Shown here: positions 52,737-62,329 of the stretch, piece by piece
How positions within the stretch are numbered: position 1 is the stretch's first letter
Layout: every line of letters begins with the position of its first letter
Source: JBCBSK01 sp965250105
GTDB lineage: Bacteria > Pseudomonadota > Alphaproteobacteria > Rhizobiales > Tepidamorphaceae
Length of the DNA stretch: 64,000 nucleotides
NCBI GenBank assembly: GCA_965250105.1
Contig: OZ252290.1
Span: 558,001-622,000, forward strand
Direction: 5' to 3'
Made by a program: the position numbers and the translations under genes
Notes under the pieces: model-generated
What the model saw: the letters and a program-made list of their open reading frames with translations, nothing else
The model's database searches: none
Told to the model about the DNA's origin: nothing

Positions 52737-53678
52737 ATGTCCCGCACTCCCTCGACGATGGCCAGAGCCAAACCGAAGGCCGCCCCCGCCGCGAAAGGCG
52801 AACGCATCGCCAAAAGGATCGCCCGCGCCGGCCTCTGTTCGCGCCGCGAGGCTGAAGCCTGGATCACGCAAGGTCGTGTGGCGGTCAATGGCACGGTGCT
52901 AACCTCGCCGGCCTGCGTCGTCGGCGCGGGCGACACCATCACCGTCGACGGCGCGGCGCTGCCCGACGCCGAGCGCACGCGGCTCTTCCTGTTCAACAAG
53001 CCGCAGGGCCTCGTCACCACGACCCGCGATCCCGAGGGCCGGCCGACCGTGTTCCAGGCGCTGCCGGCCGATACGCCGCGGCTGATCTCCGTCGGCCGGC
53101 TCGACATCGCGACCGAGGGACTGCTGCTCCTGACCAATAATGGCGGGCTCGCCCGGGCGCTCGAACTGCCCGCCAATGCCGTGACACGCCGCTACAAGGC
53201 GCGGGTGCGCGGCCGGATCGCGCAAGACAGGCTCGATACCCTGGCCGAGGGCGTCACGATCGACGGCGTCGCCTATCGGCCGATCGACGCCAATCTCCTG
53301 CCGGCGAGTGGCGGCGCCAATCTGTGGGTCGAGCTGACCCTGACCGAGGGCAAGAACCGCGAGGTGCGCCGCGTGCTCGACTGGCTCGGCCTGTCGGTCA
53401 ACCGGCTGATCCGCACCGATTACGGCCGTTTCGCGCTGGACGGTCTGGCGCGCGGCGGCCTGGCCGAAGTGCCGGCGGCGTCGGTCGAGGCGCTGTTGAC
53501 GGAACTCGGCCTGCCCGGTGACCCGCCGGCACCGCCCAAGCGCCCGCGCGCCCAGCCGGCACCGGGACCGGCCAAATCCCGATCCGGCAAGCCCATGGGA
53601 CAGAAGCCCGCGACGCGAAAGCCCGGTCGGCCGAAACGCCCGGCGCGCGGCCCCGGCGGGCGGGGACAAGGCCGCTGA
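52737..53678 (+). CDS. RluB/RsuA-type 23S/16S rRNA pseudouridine synthase
   Basis: A 313-residue enzyme with an S4 RNA-binding domain (ERIAKRIARAGLCSRREAEAWI, about residues 22-80) and a pseudouridine synthase domain. The catalytic aspartate is in SVGRLDIATEGLLLLTNNG, and KNREVRRVLDWLGLSVNRLIR is conserved. A lysine/proline/arginine-rich C-terminal tail of about 45 residues probably binds RNA. RluB is the best guess. It overlaps rsmD by one base (TGATG). Confidence 0.9.
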   Translation: MSRTPSTMARAKPKAAPAAKGERIAKRIARAGLCSRREAEAWITQGRVAVNGTVLTSPACVVGAGDTITVDGAALPDAERTRLFLFNKPQGLVTTTRDPEGRPTVFQALPADTPRLISVGRLDIATEGLLLLTNNGGLARALELPANAVTRRYKARVRGRIAQDRLDTLAEGVTIDGVAYRPIDANLLPASGGANLWVELTLTEGKNREVRRVLDWLGLSVNRLIRTDYGRFALDGLARGGLAEVPAASVEALLTELGLPGDPPAPPKRPRAQPAPGPAKSRSGKPMGQKPATRKPGRPKRPARGPGGRGQGR

Positions 53679-54238
53679 TGCGCATCATTTCCGGCCGCAA
53701 CAAGGGGCTCGCACTGGCGAGCCCGCGCTCGCAAGCCATCCGGCCGACCTCCGACCGGCTGCGCGAGACGATCTTCAACATCATCGCCCATCGCTACCCA
53801 GAAGCGCTCGATGGCGCGCGCGTCCTCGACCTCTTCGCCGGCACCGGCGCGCTCGGCATCGAGGCGCTGTCGCGCGGCGCGCGGTCGGCGCTTTTCGTCG
53901 ATACGAGCGCGGAGGCGCGGGCGCTGACCCGGCGCAATCTCGAAGCCGCCGGCGCGATGGGCTTTGCGCGCATTTCAAAGCGCGACGCGACCCATCTCGG
54001 CCCTGCGGGCGCGCAGGGCGGCTTCACCCTCGCCTTCCTCGACCCGCCCTATGGCAAATCGCTGCTGCCGCGCGCCTTGTCGGGCCTCGGGCGCGGCGGC
54101 TGGCTCGCCGCAGGCGCGATCCTTGTCGCCGAGGAAAGCGCCGAGGCCGAAACCGGCCCGCTGGCCGGCTATGACAGGATCGACCACCGCGTCGTCGGCG
54201 ACAGCCAGATCATCGTTCTGAAAGCGGATGGACCCTGA
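53678..54238 (+). CDS. rsmD: 16S rRNA (guanine966-N2)-methyltransferase
   Basis: A 186-residue methyltransferase for G966. MRIISGRNKGLALASP, the AdoMet motif VLDLFAGTGALGIEALSRGA and the catalytic LAFLDPPYGKSLLPRAL are all present, as is RPTSDRLRETIFNI. It overlaps the pseudouridine synthase upstream and the amidotransferase downstream by one base each (TGATG), so the three genes are probably co-translated. Confidence 0.94.
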   Translation: MRIISGRNKGLALASPRSQAIRPTSDRLRETIFNIIAHRYPEALDGARVLDLFAGTGALGIEALSRGARSALFVDTSAEARALTRRNLEAAGAMGFARISKRDATHLGPAGAQGGFTLAFLDPPYGKSLLPRALSGLGRGGWLAAGAILVAEESAEAETGPLAGYDRIDHRVVGDSQIIVLKADGP

Positions 54239-54936
54239 TGCGCGCGCTCATCGTCGAAAACTTCCCCGATACCCATGCCGGCCTCGTCGGCGCGGCGCTT
54301 AGGGAACGCGGCGCCGACATCACGATCCTGCGGCCCCATGACGGCGACGCCCTGCCCACGACAACGGCCGATCTCGATGCGATGGTGGTGCTCGGCGGCG
54401 CCCAGGACGCGCTCGACGATACGGCCTCGCCCTATCTGCCCCGGCTCGTCGAGCTGATCCGCGAGCGCGCGACGCGCGACGCGCCGCTTCTCGGCATCTG
54501 CCTTGGCGCGCAGCTGATCGCGCGGGCACTCGGCGGCGACAATCTGATCGGTGGCCATCTCGAATTCGGCTATTGCGACGTGACGCCGCTGACGGATGCC
54601 ACCACGGATCCGCTGTTCGCGGACATAGCCGGGCCGGTGACGACCTTTCAATGGCATACCGACGCGGCCACGCTGCCGCCGGGCGCCGTCGGGCTGATGA
54701 CGAGCCCGCTCACCGACGTCCAGGCCTTCCGGGTCGGCCGCAATGTCTATGCCACCCAGTTCCATTTCGAGGCGACGGACGCCATGGCGCGGACCTGGAT
54801 CGGCAAGGCTGGCGACTGGCTCGACGCTCATGTCGCCGACTGGCGGGACCGGGTCGCCGCCTTCCCGGACAAGGCGCCGGCGGCGGAAGCCTTCGGCCTG
54901 GCGCTGGCGCGGCGCTGGGTGGCCTCGCTAGATTAG
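54238..54936 (+). CDS. Class I glutamine amidotransferase-like protein
   Basis: A 232-residue GATase1 protein similar to the GMP-synthase glutaminase domain. The nucleophile is C88 in GICLGAQLIARALGG, and the histidine/glutamate pair is in ATQFHFEATD. No synthetase partner domain is attached. It may hydrolyse gamma-glutamyl compounds or act with a partner; not decidable. It follows rsmD directly and converges on mutL. Confidence 0.87.
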   Translation: MRALIVENFPDTHAGLVGAALRERGADITILRPHDGDALPTTTADLDAMVVLGGAQDALDDTASPYLPRLVELIRERATRDAPLLGICLGAQLIARALGGDNLIGGHLEFGYCDVTPLTDATTDPLFADIAGPVTTFQWHTDAATLPPGAVGLMTSPLTDVQAFRVGRNVYATQFHFEATDAMARTWIGKAGDWLDAHVADWRDRVAAFPDKAPAAEAFGLALARRWVASLD

Positions 54937-54956
54937 TCGCGCCTCGACGCCAAAGG

Positions 54957-56870
54957 TCAGCGCCCGAACAGGCGTTCGATGTCGCTCAGCTTCAGCTGGA
55001 TGAAGGTCGGTCGGCCATGATTGCACTGGCCGGCATTCGGTGTCGTCTCCATGTCGCGCAACAGCGCGTTCATCTCCTCGACGCGCAGCGCGCGCCCTGA
55101 CCTGACGCTGCCATAGCAGGCCATGGTCGCGGCGACATGGTCGATCCGGCCGGCGAGCCGCGCGCCGGCGGCGGTCTCGGCTTCGCCGGCAACGCCCTGG
55201 CCGGCGATATCCTCGGCGAGATCGCGCACCAGGGCGGCGATATCGAACGTGCCGAGGAGCGCCGGCACCTCGCGCACGACGACCGCGCCCGGCCCGAAGG
55301 CCTCGACCACGAGGCCGAGCGTCGACAGCGTGTCGGCATGATCGAGGAGCCGGGCGGCATCCGCCGCCGGCAGGTCGACGACCTCGGGGATCAGAAGCGC
55401 CTGGCGCGCGACGCCCTCGGCCGCGATACCGGCCTTGAGCCGTTCATAGACCAGCCTTTCATGGGCGGCATGCTGGTCGACGATGACGAGGCCGTCCCCG
55501 GTCTGGGCGAGAATATAGGTGCCGTGAACCTGGGCGCGCGCCGCGCCCAGCGGATGGCGCTCGGCCGCCATGTCCTGGGGCGCGGGATCCGCCGATCCGT
55601 CGATGCGCGCCGCCGGCGACGTGACCGCGTCGAAACCCGCCATCGGCGCCTCGTAGGCCACGGCGGCGCCTTCGGTGAAGCCGGATGGCGAGGGCTGGCG
55701 CGCCGGTTCGCGCGCGGGATCGAGCGGCCGCATCGCCGTCATCAGCGTCTCGCGGGTCGCCGCCGATCCCCGATCGACCGCCGCATGGGCCGGTGACGTG
55801 GCTGTGCCTGATGACGGCGCGCCCGGCGGTGCCGTGGTGAAGGCGCGCGCCAGGGCATCGCGCGCATCCTGAGACGGGCGCAGGCCCGCCTCTTCCACCG
55901 TCCGCCGAATGGCCGACACCAGAAAGCCGCGCACGAAGCCGCCGTCGCGGAACCGCACCTCGGTCTTGGCCGGATGCACGTTCACATCGACCTCGGCGGG
56001 CGCGATATCGAGAAACAGGACGCACGCCCCGTGCCGGTCATGCGGCACGACATCGCGGAAGCCCGCCTTCAACGCGCCGGCGATCAGCTTGTCGCGCACC
56101 GGCCGGCCATTGACGAAGACATATTGATCGCGCGTCGAGGCGCGGCTGACCGTCGGCAGGCCGATCAGACCGCCAAGCCGGACCGGACCGCGCGCGGCAT
56201 CCACCTTGAGCGTGTCGCTGACGAAGCCTGCCCCGAGAATGGCGCGGGCACGGGCGGCCAGATCGCCGCCGCGTGGCGCCTCGATCAGGATGCGGCCACC
56301 GGAGACGAGGCTGATCGCCACCTCGGGATGCGACAAGGCCAGCCGGCGCACCACATCGGCCACGGCTTGCGTCTCGGCGCTGTCGGATTTTAGGAAGCGC
56401 AGCCGCGCCGGCACGCGCTGGAACAGGTCGCGCACCTCGATCAGCGTGCCCGCGCCACGGGCCGCCGGCCGCGGCGCCGAGACCGCACCGTGATCGACCC
56501 GGATCGACCAGGCGCTGTCAGTGTCCAGCGTCCGGCTCGTCACCTGGAGATCGCTGACCGCCCCGATCGAGGCCAGCGCCTCGCCGCGAAAGCCCAGTGT
56601 CGCGATGCCCGTCGGATCGTCGCCATCAAGCTTCGAGGTGGCATGGCGGGCGACGGCGAGCGCGAGATCGTCCGGCGCGATGCCGCGCCCGTCATCGGCG
56701 ACGCGGATCAGCCTCTTGCCGCCTTGATCGATCGCGATGTCGATCGCCGTCGCGCCGGCATCGAGCGCGTTCTCGACGAGTTCCTTGACCGCGCTCGCCG
56801 GCCGCTCGACCACTTCGCCGGCGGCGATCCGATCGATGACATGATCCGGCAGGCGGCGAATGGCGCTCAT
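54957..56870 (-). CDS. mutL: DNA mismatch repair protein MutL
   Basis: A 637-residue GHKL ATPase of mismatch repair. N-terminal ATP motifs: VVERPASAVKELVENALDAG, DDGRGI and GFRGEALASIGAV. The C-terminal domain keeps the metal-binding endonuclease motif DQHAAHERLVYE (near residues 463-474) and ACYGSVRSG and CNHGRPT, so it should nick DNA itself as in organisms without MutH. The central linker is long and low-complexity. Its start overlaps the pgi stop by four bases. Confidence 0.96.
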   Translation of the reverse strand: MSAIRRLPDHVIDRIAAGEVVERPASAVKELVENALDAGATAIDIAIDQGGKRLIRVADDGRGIAPDDLALAVARHATSKLDGDDPTGIATLGFRGEALASIGAVSDLQVTSRTLDTDSAWSIRVDHGAVSAPRPAARGAGTLIEVRDLFQRVPARLRFLKSDSAETQAVADVVRRLALSHPEVAISLVSGGRILIEAPRGGDLAARARAILGAGFVSDTLKVDAARGPVRLGGLIGLPTVSRASTRDQYVFVNGRPVRDKLIAGALKAGFRDVVPHDRHGACVLFLDIAPAEVDVNVHPAKTEVRFRDGGFVRGFLVSAIRRTVEEAGLRPSQDARDALARAFTTAPPGAPSSGTATSPAHAAVDRGSAATRETLMTAMRPLDPAREPARQPSPSGFTEGAAVAYEAPMAGFDAVTSPAARIDGSADPAPQDMAAERHPLGAARAQVHGTYILAQTGDGLVIVDQHAAHERLVYERLKAGIAAEGVARQALLIPEVVDLPAADAARLLDHADTLSTLGLVVEAFGPGAVVVREVPALLGTFDIAALVRDLAEDIAGQGVAGEAETAAGARLAGRIDHVAATMACYGSVRSGRALRVEEMNALLRDMETTPNAGQCNHGRPTFIQLKLSDIERLFGR

Positions 56871-58201
56871 GGGGACCCCGCCGCGTCGGCACGCGCCGCG
56901 GCAAGATACTGCCGGGCGCGGACCTTGCCGTCCTCGACGGCGGGCTGATCGAAGGCGTTCACGCCGAGCAGTTCGGCCGTAACGATGGTCTCGATCATGA
57001 AATGCATCATCAATTCCCCGATCGTCTCGGCGCTGACCTCGGGCAGCGTGATGGTGCGCACCGGCCGGCCACGGGCGGCCAGCGTGTCGACGGTCGCCTG
57101 CTGCTGCGCCCAGACAAAATCGCCGATGCGGATCTCGCCGAAGCCCGGTTCCCCGGCTTTCTCGGCGAGGGCCGGCGCGATCGCCGGCCCCTGCCCGGCC
57201 GTATCGACCATGACCACGGTCGCGAGCTTGTCGCGCGGCCCGTCGAGAAAAAGCTGCACCTGGCTATGCTGGTCGACCGGACCGACGGCGGGTATGGGCG
57301 TCAGCCCGCGCCCGCCCTTGCCGAGGCTTTCCGACCAGAGCTGGGTGAACCAGCGGGTAAAGCGTTCGAGGCGGTCGGCATAGGCCATCACGACGGTCTG
57401 GGTCAGGTCATGATGCTCGGCGGACAAAACAGCGAGCAGGGCACCCATGGCCGCCGGGCTCGTGACGGCATCGCCCGACAGGAACGGCGCGACCGCCCGG
57501 GCCGCGCCGACCCGCGCGGCCTTGCCGTCGAGCCCCAGGATCGCCGCCGGCACCAGGCCGACCGCCGTCAGCCCGGCATAGCGCCCGCCGATACCGGTCG
57601 GATGGTCGAGCACGAGGACATCGTCGCCGGCGAACAGCGCCCGGAGCTTGTTGTGCCCCGGCGCCGCCTCGGGCTCGGTGATAAGAACGACATGCTCGGC
57701 CAGGGGACGGCGTGCGCTCAGTCGATCGAACCAGTGGCGCAGCGCCATGGCCTGGAGCAGCGTGTCGCTCGTTCCACCTGATTTCGACACGATGAGACTG
57801 CATGTCGTCTCCGGCAGCAGATGATCGAGCGTCCGGCCAAGGCTGTGCGGGTCGAGATTGTCGAGAAAATGCAGCCTGGGCAGGGCATGCGCGGCGCCTG
57901 GCAGGTTCCAGCCCGCCACCTGGGCCAATGTCTGCCCGCCGAGCGAGGAGCCGCCGGTGCCGAGCACCAGAATGTCGCTCGCCCCGCGTGTGAGCCGCGT
58001 CGCAGCCTCGGCGATCGCCGCGAGATCATCCCGGTCACCCGGCAGATCGAGTAGCGGCAGATCACCTGCCTCATGGCGCGCGCGCACGGACGCGACGGCC
58101 CGGGCAAGCCTGTCACGGCCGGCCTCCAGCAGCGCCGGATCGAGACCCGCCGCGCCGATGGCCGGGGCCAGGCAGCGGGCATGATCAAAGGCAAGAGGCA
58201 T
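56867..58201 (-). CDS. pgi: Glucose-6-phosphate isomerase
   Basis: A 444-residue isomerase of the short bacterial type (with LGTGGSSLGGQTLAQVAG, SKSGGTSDTLLQAMAL and GPVDQHSQVQLFLDGPRD). It interconverts glucose- and fructose-6-phosphate. It is smaller than the 550-residue E. coli enzyme. ATG 58201 (MPLAFDHARC) is the likely start; the frame extends upstream. It overlaps mutL (ATGA) and lies 109 bases downstream of the M16 pair. Confidence 0.9.
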   Translation of the reverse strand: MPLAFDHARCLAPAIGAAGLDPALLEAGRDRLARAVASVRARHEAGDLPLLDLPGDRDDLAAIAEAATRLTRGASDILVLGTGGSSLGGQTLAQVAGWNLPGAAHALPRLHFLDNLDPHSLGRTLDHLLPETTCSLIVSKSGGTSDTLLQAMALRHWFDRLSARRPLAEHVVLITEPEAAPGHNKLRALFAGDDVLVLDHPTGIGGRYAGLTAVGLVPAAILGLDGKAARVGAARAVAPFLSGDAVTSPAAMGALLAVLSAEHHDLTQTVVMAYADRLERFTRWFTQLWSESLGKGGRGLTPIPAVGPVDQHSQVQLFLDGPRDKLATVVMVDTAGQGPAIAPALAEKAGEPGFGEIRIGDFVWAQQQATVDTLAARGRPVRTITLPEVSAETIGELMMHFMIETIVTAELLGVNAFDQPAVEDGKVRARQYLAAARADAAGSP

Positions 58202-58310
58202 CAGGCGGGGCTCCGATTCGACAGACCCGCGATGGTATCGTCCCGCGCGGCTTTTGTCCGTGCCGGTGCTTCCGTGATCCACAGATGGGCAGTAAAGGGC
58301 CGGAGCCGGC

Positions 58311-59708
58311 TCAGCCGTCGGTCGCGCCACGCCCCACCGTGACGACCCAGAGCTCGCCGTCGCCGAGCACCCGGCGTATGGCGCGTGTCGCGTCCTCGGC
58401 GGTCACCGCGTCGATCAGATCATTGCGGATATTGACATAGTCGATGCCGAGATCCTCGATCTGGATCTGCAGAAGCTGGCTCGCAATGCTCGACGAAGTC
58501 TCGAAGCGCAGCACATAGGAGCCTTTCAGGAAGTCCTTGGCCGCCGCGACGTCCTGTTCGCTCAGCCCCTCTTCGATCATCCGGTCGATCTCGGCATGAA
58601 TGACGGCGATGGTCTCGGCCGTCCGGTCGAACCGCGTGCCGGCGCCGCCGATGAAGACCGCGCCATGGTCGAGCGGAAACAGGGCGCTGTAGACCGAATA
58701 GGCGAGCCCGCGTTCCTCGCGCACTTCGCGGAACAGCCGCGAGGAGAAGCTCCCGCCGCCGAGAATATGATTGGCGACGAAGGCGGGGATGAAATCGGGA
58801 TCGTCGCGCTTGATGCCCGGCCGGCCGAACTGGATGGCGGTCTGCGGCACGTCCATCTCGATATGGTCGGTGAAGGCGGCCGGATAGTCGGTGATGTCGG
58901 GAACGGGCACGAGATCGGCCGTTTCGGGGAGGCCACCGAAGACCCGGTCGAGGACACCGCCCAACGTTTCGGCATCGATATCGCCGACCACGGCGACATG
59001 CAGCGTGTCGCGGGCGAACATGCGGCCATGCAGGGCGCGGATATCGTCCACGGTGATCGCTTCGAGGCTCTCCACCGTGCCGCGCACCGGTCGGCCATAG
59101 GGGTGGTCGACGAAGACGCGCTCGGACCAGCGACGACCGGCGACGCGCGAGGGATTGGAGAGATCGCGCCGCGCGCTGGCGAGAAGAGCAGCCCGCATGC
59201 GCTCGACCGCCTCGTCCTCGAAACGTGGCTCGGCCAGGGCCAGCGCCAGAAGGTCGAAGGCCTCGTCGCGCACATCGGTGATGGTCTGGAACTCGCCGTA
59301 GAAATAGTCGCGGCCCGCATTGAAGCCCATGCGGACGGCGAGTTCCTCGAGCCGCTCCTGAAAGGCGATCGACGACAATGGGCCGGCCCCCTCGTCCAGC
59401 ACCGTGCTCAGCATATGCGCGGTGCCGGGCAGATCGGCCGGATCCTGCGATGCTCCGCCGGCGAAACCGAAATTCATCGTGATCAGCGGAACGGTCTCGT
59501 CCTCGACCAACCAGGCGGTGATGCCGCCGGGCGAGACCACTTCCTGGATCTCGATGGCGCGCGCCTGGGCCGACACGATGACCAACGCCGTGAGCGCGAC
59601 CACCGCCGTCAGCACAAGGCGCCATAACAGGGCGTGCCGTGGGACCGTCGCCGAAATGACGGCGGATGATGGGGCGTTGCGGCGCGTGATAGCCTTGGGC
59701 GCGGTCAT
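58311..59708 (-). CDS. M16 family peptidase, non-catalytic subunit
   Basis: A 465-residue M16 homologue whose zinc motif is broken: where HxxEH is expected (residues 98-102) it reads HMLST. It has a signal-like N-terminal membrane segment (LVLTAVVALTALVIVSAQA). The C-terminal block GGGSFSSRLFREVREERGLAY is typical. It overlaps the next M16 gene and is probably its inactive partner in a periplasmic heterodimer, as in processing-peptidase alpha/beta pairs. Confidence 0.9.
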   Translation of the reverse strand: MTAPKAITRRNAPSSAVISATVPRHALLWRLVLTAVVALTALVIVSAQARAIEIQEVVSPGGITAWLVEDETVPLITMNFGFAGGASQDPADLPGTAHMLSTVLDEGAGPLSSIAFQERLEELAVRMGFNAGRDYFYGEFQTITDVRDEAFDLLALALAEPRFEDEAVERMRAALLASARRDLSNPSRVAGRRWSERVFVDHPYGRPVRGTVESLEAITVDDIRALHGRMFARDTLHVAVVGDIDAETLGGVLDRVFGGLPETADLVPVPDITDYPAAFTDHIEMDVPQTAIQFGRPGIKRDDPDFIPAFVANHILGGGSFSSRLFREVREERGLAYSVYSALFPLDHGAVFIGGAGTRFDRTAETIAVIHAEIDRMIEEGLSEQDVAAAKDFLKGSYVLRFETSSSIASQLLQIQIEDLGIDYVNIRNDLIDAVTAEDATRAIRRVLGDGELWVVTVGRGATDG

Positions 59709-61189
59709 GTGCGGTCTCCTTCAGCGCTCTCGGCATCCGGCGCGCGGCTTTCCTCGATCGCGGCGCGGGGCGCGCGCAGGAAGCCGGTCACCGAGCCGTC
59801 GGCCGCGAGAAACGCCTTGGCCGCCTCGACATCGGCGAGCGTTACCTGCTCGATGCGTTCGGCCCAGGTCATGACATCCTCGACGGTCTGGCCGGTGGTC
59901 AGCGCCACGCCGAAGACGCGCGCCATGGTCGACTGGCTGTCCTGGGCATAGATCGCGGCGGCGACCAGCGAGCGCTTGGCGCGATCGAGCCGTTCCTGCG
60001 TGATCGGCTCGGCGGCGAAGGCCGTGAGCGCGTCGTCGATCGCGACATCGAGATCTTCCAGCGTCACGCCCTGGGCCGGCTGGGCGAAGATGCCGATCTG
60101 ACCGTCATCGAGCGCGCTGCCACGGTAATAGGCGCCGGCGGCGGAAGCGACACGCTCCTCGACCACGAGCCGCCGGTAGAGAAAGCCGGTCGGCCCGCCG
60201 CCGAGAATATCGACCATAACATCGAGCGCCTCGGCGGTGCCGGGCACATCGGTCGCATAGCTCGGCGCGACGGCGGCCCAGCGCAGGCTTTCCTGGGTGA
60301 CGCGCGGATCGGTCAGCGACACCGACCGCTCGCCGATCTGCACCGGATCGCGCGGCCGGACGCGCTCGCCGGGCTCGGCGCGGCGCGCCACCTGGCCATA
60401 GGTCTGTTCGGCCAGCGCGCGCACCTCTTCCGGCGTCACATCGCCGGCGACGACGAGGATGGCGTTGTTCGGCGTGTAGAAGCGGTCGTAGAAATCGATC
60501 ACCGCCTGGCGGTCGAGATCCTCGATCTCATGCATCCAGCCGATGACCGGCCGGCCATAGGGATGGTGAATGTGCAGCATCGCTTCGAGCTGTTCGCCGA
60601 GCTTGGCGGCGGGATCGTTGTCGACCCGGCTCTTGCGCTCCTCGATGATAACGTCGCGTTCGGTCGCGACGGCGTCCTCGGTCAGCGCCAGGTTTTCCAT
60701 CCGGTCGGCCTCGAACGCCATCATACGGCCGAGATGTTCCTTGCCGATACGCTGGAAATAGGCGGTGTAGTCCGACGAGGTGAAGGCGTTCTCGCGCCCG
60801 CCGAGCGCGGTGATGGTTTCGGAGAACTCCCCGTCGGGATGGTTCTCGGTGCCCTTGAACATCAGATGTTCGAGGAAATGAGCAACACCCGAATAGCCCT
60901 CCGGCTCGTCGGCCGAGCCGACGCGATACCAGATCATATGGGTCACCGTGGGCGCGCGGGTGTCGGGGATGACGACGACGTCGAGCCCGTTGTCGAGGGT
61001 GAAGGTCTCGACGCCATTGCCGAAGGCCTGGGCAGATCCCGATAAAACCGTCGTCAGCGCTAGTCCCGCGATGCCGACAACCGCGATCGCGGCAGCCAGC
61101 CGGTGGCGCAGCCGATCCCGTAAGCGACCGCCTGCCCAGCGATCGGAAGCGGCGGCGAGACGCCGGAGCGGCGCAATCGGGTTCGTCAT
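59705..61189 (-). CDS. M16 family zinc peptidase, catalytic subunit
   Basis: A 494-residue periplasmic insulinase-type protease with a signal segment (about residues 31-55) and an intact motif HFLEH at residues 104-108, in GVAHFLEHLMFKGT. Downstream DVIIEERKSR supplies the remaining zinc ligand. The stop overlaps the start of the inactive partner gene. It follows the DUF3035 lipoprotein gene by 236 bases on the same strand, within the lspA neighbourhood. Confidence 0.93.
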   Translation of the reverse strand: MTNPIAPLRRLAAASDRWAGGRLRDRLRHRLAAAIAVVGIAGLALTTVLSGSAQAFGNGVETFTLDNGLDVVVIPDTRAPTVTHMIWYRVGSADEPEGYSGVAHFLEHLMFKGTENHPDGEFSETITALGGRENAFTSSDYTAYFQRIGKEHLGRMMAFEADRMENLALTEDAVATERDVIIEERKSRVDNDPAAKLGEQLEAMLHIHHPYGRPVIGWMHEIEDLDRQAVIDFYDRFYTPNNAILVVAGDVTPEEVRALAEQTYGQVARRAEPGERVRPRDPVQIGERSVSLTDPRVTQESLRWAAVAPSYATDVPGTAEALDVMVDILGGGPTGFLYRRLVVEERVASAAGAYYRGSALDDGQIGIFAQPAQGVTLEDLDVAIDDALTAFAAEPITQERLDRAKRSLVAAAIYAQDSQSTMARVFGVALTTGQTVEDVMTWAERIEQVTLADVEAAKAFLAADGSVTGFLRAPRAAIEESRAPDAESAEGDRT

Positions 61190-61425
61190 ATCAGGCCCTC
61201 ATCCTCGGTGGGATCGACAGCGGATCACAGGCGCCGCCTCGCATGACGGCATGGCCATAACATGGCGCGAACGCCTGTCGAGCACATGGTGGCAGGTCAG
61301 GAAAAAGGCAATCGGCGCCAAGAGGGTGATCCGCCCTGCCGGACGCTCTCGCAATCACACACGCGTGACCCGGCGGTCAGCGCCCATCCAACCGTCGCGA
61401 TCTGTGTGCGGGAGGTTGGAAACCG

Positions 61426-62061
61426 TCAAAGCCCGAAGGAGCGCGCCAGCCAGCCGCGACGGCGCGGCTCTTCTTCCACGTCGACCGGCGTGCCGCCCTC
61501 GGCCGGCACGCGATATTCGAGCGGCGGTTCGGTCAGGCTGCGGCGCTGGATGGGCTGCTGCACCTCGACGACGGACCGTTCGGTCGGATCGAACTGGCTC
61601 GCCTCGTCGGCTGTACGGCCACGGTCGAAGTCGGGGCTCGCATTGGTGTTCTCGATGATCCCGGCATCGCGCGCCCAGCGGTCGAGTTGGTCCGGCGTCA
61701 TCGTGTCGTCGCCGCGACCGTTACGGTCGTCGGAGAGTTCGCGGCGATATTGTTCGCCGCGCAATTCACGCTCGCGGGCGGCCAGCACATCGGGATCGTT
61801 CGGCCATTGCGGATCGAGCGCGACTTCCTCGCGACGTTCCATTGGCGTCGCGAGATCGGTCGAGGCCGGCATGACGAGCGGCGAGCGCGGGGTGTAGTCG
61901 ATCTGCGGACGGTTGTCGGGGGCGAGACCGATGGCGCGCAAGGGCTCCTCGATCACCGCGTCGGCGAGATCATTGGCCGTCGAACAGCCAGCGAGCGCCA
62001 ACGGCGCCAGCACAAGCGCCAGCCGGCCAAAGCGGGGAGGAAATCGCCTCGAAGACATCAT
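61426..62061 (-). CDS. DUF3035 (BamF-like) lipoprotein
   Basis: A 211-residue outer-membrane lipoprotein with the lipobox LALAGC (cysteine near residue 25). The DUF3035 type, called BamF in alphaproteobacteria, associates with the outer-membrane assembly complex; assignment here is by family pattern. The mature part is rich in charged residues with NRPQIDYTPRSPLVMP and DPQWPNDPDVLAARE. It lies directly downstream of lspA, which processes such lipoproteins. Three 15-base repeats precede its start. Confidence 0.83.
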   Translation of the reverse strand: MMSSRRFPPRFGRLALVLAPLALAGCSTANDLADAVIEEPLRAIGLAPDNRPQIDYTPRSPLVMPASTDLATPMERREEVALDPQWPNDPDVLAARERELRGEQYRRELSDDRNGRGDDTMTPDQLDRWARDAGIIENTNASPDFDRGRTADEASQFDPTERSVVEVQQPIQRRSLTEPPLEYRVPAEGGTPVDVEEEPRRRGWLARSFGL

Positions 62062-62063
62062 GT

Positions 62064-62108
62064 CGAACCACTCAATGCCGACCTACTCAATGTCGACCCA
62101 GTCAATAT
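62064..62108 (-). repeat. Three tandem 15-bp repeats before the DUF3035 start
   Basis: Units at 62064-62078, 62079-62093 and 62094-62108 are CGAACCACTCAATGC, CGACCTACTCAATGT and CGACCCAGTCAATAT; neighbours share 12 of 15 bases. They end two bases before the ATG of the lipoprotein (minus strand). The period is a multiple of three but the frame is stopped, so the repeat is not coding. It could be a translation-control element or a slippage product. Confidence 0.75.
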
Positions 62109-62329
62109 GTAACCAGCCGCCGCGTTTCGGTCCATGTGTTCCCGTCTGCACAGCGGAACCACCATGGTGCCGGGGGTAAAGCGGATTTGCGGCGCCAATA
62201 TGGCCGAACCGGCGAATGCCCCTGCCCGACAAGGACTTAAGACACGTCCGTTTGCACCCGTGGGACTAAACGAGAAAGCTCAACGATGTCGACTTGACGG
62301 CAGGCAATCTTGCGTAGCGCCCGTATCGG

